NCBI RefSeq assembly: GCF_014839805.1
Contig: NC_051131.1
Location: forward strand, 4,762,913 to 4,826,912
Length of the DNA stretch: 64,000 nucleotides
Origin: Manduca sexta
Taxonomy: Eukaryota > Arthropoda > Insecta > Lepidoptera > Sphingidae
Direction: 5' to 3'
Below are positions 60,490 to 64,000 of this stretch, one piece after another. The translations under genes and the position numbers were made by a program. Every line of letters begins with the position of its first letter. Position 1 is the stretch's first letter. The notes under the pieces are model-generated. The model did no database searches and was not told the DNA's origin. It worked only from the letters and a program-made list of their open reading frames with translations.

Positions 60490-60870
60490 ATGCGAATGTT
60501 AGACATCGAAATATAACTATTTAGAAATAAAACTATTTAATAGATTTTATCGCGGTTTTCTATATTTTAATTTTCTCCTAATGTTTTGAAGACTTTGCAG
60601 CCTTCATGGTCACTGGGCAGACTAAGAAGTGACCTATACCATGTCCTTGTACGAAAGTCAACGTTACATATTTACTTTCAATTTAAAATTATTAAATTTA
60701 AAATAAATGATGATTGTTAAGTGCGGTAGATATTGTAACTTTGACTTTTCCGATGACTTAATCTTGGAGCGCTCCGTGACCTTAAGGGTACGAAGTCCTC
60801 GAAACGTCGGTAGAAAATTAAAATTTAGAAAACCACTATAAAATCCGATAACTAGTTTTATTTCGATGCT
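60490..60870. mobile_element. Penelope-like inverted end pair without coding part
   Basis: The left end (60495-60625) holds GCGAATGTTAGACATCG, GATTTTATCGCGG, TTTGAAGACTTTGCAGCCTT and CATGGTCACTGGGCAGAC. The right end (60773-60862) is its diverged inverted copy with CGAAACGTCGGTAGAAAA. It matches the ends of the 6.2-6.8 kb element. The middle is short and has no protein remnant. Confidence 0.6.
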
Positions 60871-61614
60871 TTTAATTACTAAGTACGATATAATTTTTAA
60901 CAGCAATTATTCCATTTATTCTTAAACCTACCCTAAGAATGTCCAGCGTTTGAAATTCGGACGTACACAAATAATGTTTTATTACATTCTGTCTGTACTG
61001 TGAATGTAAGATATCACGTTGCTTATTTCATCTGTGCTGGGCGTCGAGATAAGAAAAGGGAAAGGAATAAATGAAATATATTAAAGGAGGAAGGGTCTAA
61101 ACCACTGATTCCTAAAGCGGATTCCGTGGAAAATTCCCGAGGGTACTGCGAAATGACAAGAATCATTTTGAAAAAATTATAAAAATTTAAAGATATTTAA
61201 CTGTTTCAAATAAAAAATATTACTCACATATGATTATAGGTATATTTTTATTTTAAATTGTAGTTTTGTCGTATAATCTATACATGTTAATATGTAATTT
61301 TATCGTATTAAATAAAGTATAAAGGTTTTATTGACCGGTCTGTTGCTTTAAAGTTTAGGAACCTCTGCTCTAAACGTTATATAACTATATACTGACAGTA
61401 TCTCAGTGATTTACATTCCCATGAAGTTTTATTCGAGCTGAATGTTACGTACACATTTATCCCCTTTTTATTTTATCCTTCTTTTTTAATGTCGTGGTAA
61501 TTAGACGACTTAATTAATCCCTTAAGCAAAAAAACAAAGGATTTGCGAAGTTATTTTATTGTTCTATTTTTAATTTAATATTTTATATAATAATAATACC
61601 AGCGCTGTATTATA

Positions 61615-61890
61615 TACTGCCCACAGCTTATACCGCCAATGCTGATGAGAATCCATCACGCCGGCCACCTGCGGATTGGCAGACTTCACTTACCATTGAT
61701 ATTCTTATGTAGAAATACTCAGGTATGCAGTTATCTTTACGAGATTTTGATTGTTAAAGCAATTGATAATTCACAAAGCATACACAAATAATATTTAAGA
61801 GAAACCAGATGTGCGTGCCGTTGAGTTTTGAACCTGTGGACTTTCGTCTCAGCAGTCCATACGATCACAACAAGGCTATTGTCATTTCAA
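61615..61890 (-). mobile_element. tRNA-derived SINE, family B, copy 4 (near full length)
   Basis: The minus strand carries a tRNA-like head (GTTGTGATCGTATGGACTGC, B-box GGTTCAAAACTC), TGCTTTGTGAATTATC, CTGCATACCTGAG and GTGAAGTCTGCCAATCCGCA. The tail is diverged. Confidence 0.7.
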
Positions 61891-62569
61891 TAATAATAAT
61901 TATATAATTTAAGTTTATATATTTTTTTATAATAATAAACAAATTAGAACTTGTATGTTCTTACATAAAGTATAATCGGGAAACTAATCCAAATAAATCT
62001 ATCTGCTTTCGAGTTGATTACGAGTATTCCAAATGGATTTTCTTCTTCGGCTGATATCGAACAATTATTCCTTTGCCCTTTCCGTAGCATAGGGATCTGT
62101 ATCAATCATTTTGACTTTATCGCTCGTATTCACTTAACGATATCAATTAGTTTGATCCGAAATCAGTAGTTTTTCGATAACTGCCCACACCTTACTAATT
62201 GCGTGTATATTGCAAGGGAGTGATTTATGTTCGATAACGCTACATTTTGCTGTTTTGTAGAGATATGTAGTTCTAATGATGTTGACCTTTAACCTTATAA
62301 GAGATAGATTAGAAAATTTACTTAATGTCACGGCAATCGAAAGTAAATTGTAAATGGCAACACAAGAGTTTATAGTTTATGGGAAGTTACTCGAATTGTC
62401 TTGTCATAATTTAAATGTTCACAATTTATTCAATTATAATATACATTTGGGAGATCCAATAGTTGTAACATTTTAACTCGTTCCGATAATATATAACAAT
62501 AATAATAAACTTAAAGGCATAATATTCTAAGGTAACAGCTTACATTGGAAAAAGTAACACCATAAAATA

Positions 62570-62645
62570 TATTCTTCTTCTTGTGTGCCTCTCCAACTAG
62601 TGAAGATTGGCAGTCCGCTCAGCATATCTTCTTTTATTCTTTGCA
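62570..62645 (+). repeat. Short dispersed repeat fragment
   Basis: TGTGCCTCTCCAACTAGTGA and AGATTGGCAGTCCGCTCAGC, then ATATCTTCTTTTATTC, a repeat recalled from other moth sequences. Confidence 0.45.
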
Positions 62646-63099
62646 TGGCAAAATATTTCTGCGGCGCTAAATATTACCCATATATAAACGAATAACATGT
62701 TTTTTTTACGAATGTAGCAACTATATTAAATTTAAATAACATTAAAAACGAGAATGAGAACCTAATGATATTAGAAATAATGAGTAAACTGTAAATATAA
62801 TAACAAAAAATGTAAATTTAGTATACGTGCAAAATTATCTACACATTTTATACTCTTAACAATGTCAAAATAACTTTTTTATAATTTGTGAGTTTATTAA
62901 CAAACGCGTTTTTTTTTCCCACGAATTGAATTATATTATTAAGTTGTGGACCAAAGGGATGATCTCCCGTTTAAAACATAATAATAAAAACGTACTCAAG
63001 GTAAAAACCCAGTGTTGTAGCTCGTTCCGGCCTAGGCAGTGTATACAGACTCATGCACAATTCCGACGAACGTTAAAGGTTGCCGTATTATTTTATAAA

Positions 63100-63368
63100 A
63101 GACAAAAGACTATGTGTTGCTCGCGGCTTCGCCCGAGGGCTACAAAATTCCTGGTTTATAGCGTCACCCATACTGTGCCAGAGCCATCTTTTAAAATAAT
63201 CAAAATAAAAAATCTAGTAATATCCAATGGGAGCAATAAAAAGTACGCCATGTGCCTATCCAAGACAAAGTTAACCCGTGTGGCAAATTTCATCCAAATC
63301 CAAGCAGTGTCTAGTTTAATTCTACAAACATCCAAACATTTCCAAAACTTTAATTTATAATATTAGTA
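63100..63368 (+). repeat. Dispersed repeat, family J, copy 4 (best end)
   Basis: It starts GTTGCTCGCGGCTTCGCCCG, includes CCCGTGTGGCAAATTTCATC, and ends TTTATAATATTAGTAAG, a typical terminus of this class. The 144-codon frame at 62926-63360, the second longest in the window, runs through it and is not a gene. Confidence 0.65.
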
Positions 63369-63734
63369 AGAACATAAGAAGTAAGATAATTAAAGGTATA
63401 ATATCAATTCAAGTAATACCACATTAAACGGTTTCTTGCATTAATATTAAGCTTGAAACTACAAAACTCATCGAAACAAACAAACGTGAATAAGAAGTGT
63501 TCTCCGCACAAACGACAGCGTTAAATCACAAAATGTCTTCCCAGATTTATGAGTAAAATCTGTATCTTATACATAATGGATTAATGGGGTGCCTCTGAAA
63601 CGTTACATCCGTATAAAGCCTGTAACGAATGGCAAAGAGTTCTTAATGGTATATGAATAAATAACGTGTTACATATATATTGCATCGCATTAAAAATATA
63701 TGTTTGAAAACACTAATCTAAACTAATTTAAAGC

Positions 63735-63900
63735 TGAAGGATTTGTTTGAAAGTGCTAATCTCAGGAACTACTAAACTGATTTTGTTTTTTTTTTTCACT
63801 AGTAGAAGCTACCTTTATCTGGAAGAGTATAGGGTACATTTTATCGCGGGAAAATATATATCCCGGATTTTTTTTACCACGGTATCGGAGCTGTAGGAAA
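63735..63900 (+). repeat. Dispersed repeat at window end
   Basis: GTTTGAAAGTGCTAATCTCA, GGAACTACTAAACTGATTTT, CACTAGTAGAAGCTACC and TCGCGGGAAAATATATATCC form a repeat common in moth genomes (from memory). Confidence 0.5.
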
Positions 63901-64000
63901 AGTATTATATATATTTAATGAGATACATACGATAAATATTTTATAATATCTTATTTTAATTGAGAACATACTATTATAATCAGGAGATCCAATAGGAATA

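Noticed and set aside
61800..61900. Host exon with a tRNA-like motif
   Set aside because: It aligns as the head of SINE family B with the expected body next to it.
62926..63360. 144-codon open frame, second longest in the window
   Set aside because: Most of it is a family J repeat. The translation has no domain, and the frame ends at the repeat terminus.

Overview
This window looks like AT-rich nuclear DNA from an insect, most probably a moth or butterfly. The evidence is the long GT-AG introns, the lack of dense coding, and many dispersed repeats of types I recognise from lepidopteran genomes: tRNA-derived SINEs, Helitron-like ends, Penelope-like fragments and RTE-like LINE tails. That recognition is from memory, and no search was possible. 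I cannot name the species.

One host gene is well supported, on the minus strand, spread over about 32 kb. Exon 1 (53984-53896), exon 2 (33903-33471) and exon 3 (22035-21715) join in frame through two clean GT-AG introns of about 20.0 and 11.4 kb. They encode a complete 280-residue Ras-family small GTPase of the Dexras/Rhes (RASD)-like or Di-Ras-like type. It has all five G boxes, altered catalytic positions (Ala-Lys where Ras has Gly12-Gly13, Ser where Ras has Gln61), a polybasic and proline-rich tail, and a C-terminal CVIS prenylation box. A CpG-rich block just above exon 1 is the likely promoter/5' UTR. Candidate polyadenylation signals lie about 460 bp below the stop codon.

Positions 1-21,200 lie downstream of the gene and hold only repeats and unassigned DNA: paired palindromes (1958-2054), a Penelope-like fragment with inverted ends and a partial ORF (about 6240-6820), a 313-bp hairpin with perfect 138-bp arms (13254-13566), a cluster of SINE and other repeats (15.1-16.5 kb), a 155-bp TA-flanked MITE (18026-18180) and a 50-bp perfect palindrome (19954-20003).

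Intron 2 (22036-33470) carries a Helitron-like repeat and an internally deleted pogo/Tigger-type transposon. That transposon has recognisable DNA-binding-domain remains and about nine copies of a 13-bp motif in both orientations. A TIR-like GC-rich cluster near 32 kb is also in this intron. Intron 1 (33904-53895) carries two young SINE insertions with intact target-site duplications, older repeats, two possible regulatory blocks and a TA microsatellite of about 119 bp close to exon 1. The 54-64 kb flank holds LINE, SINE, Helitron-like and Penelope-like debris. Nine of ten copies of the main SINE point the same way as the host gene. No second intact gene, no true tRNA or rRNA gene and no CRISPR array was found.
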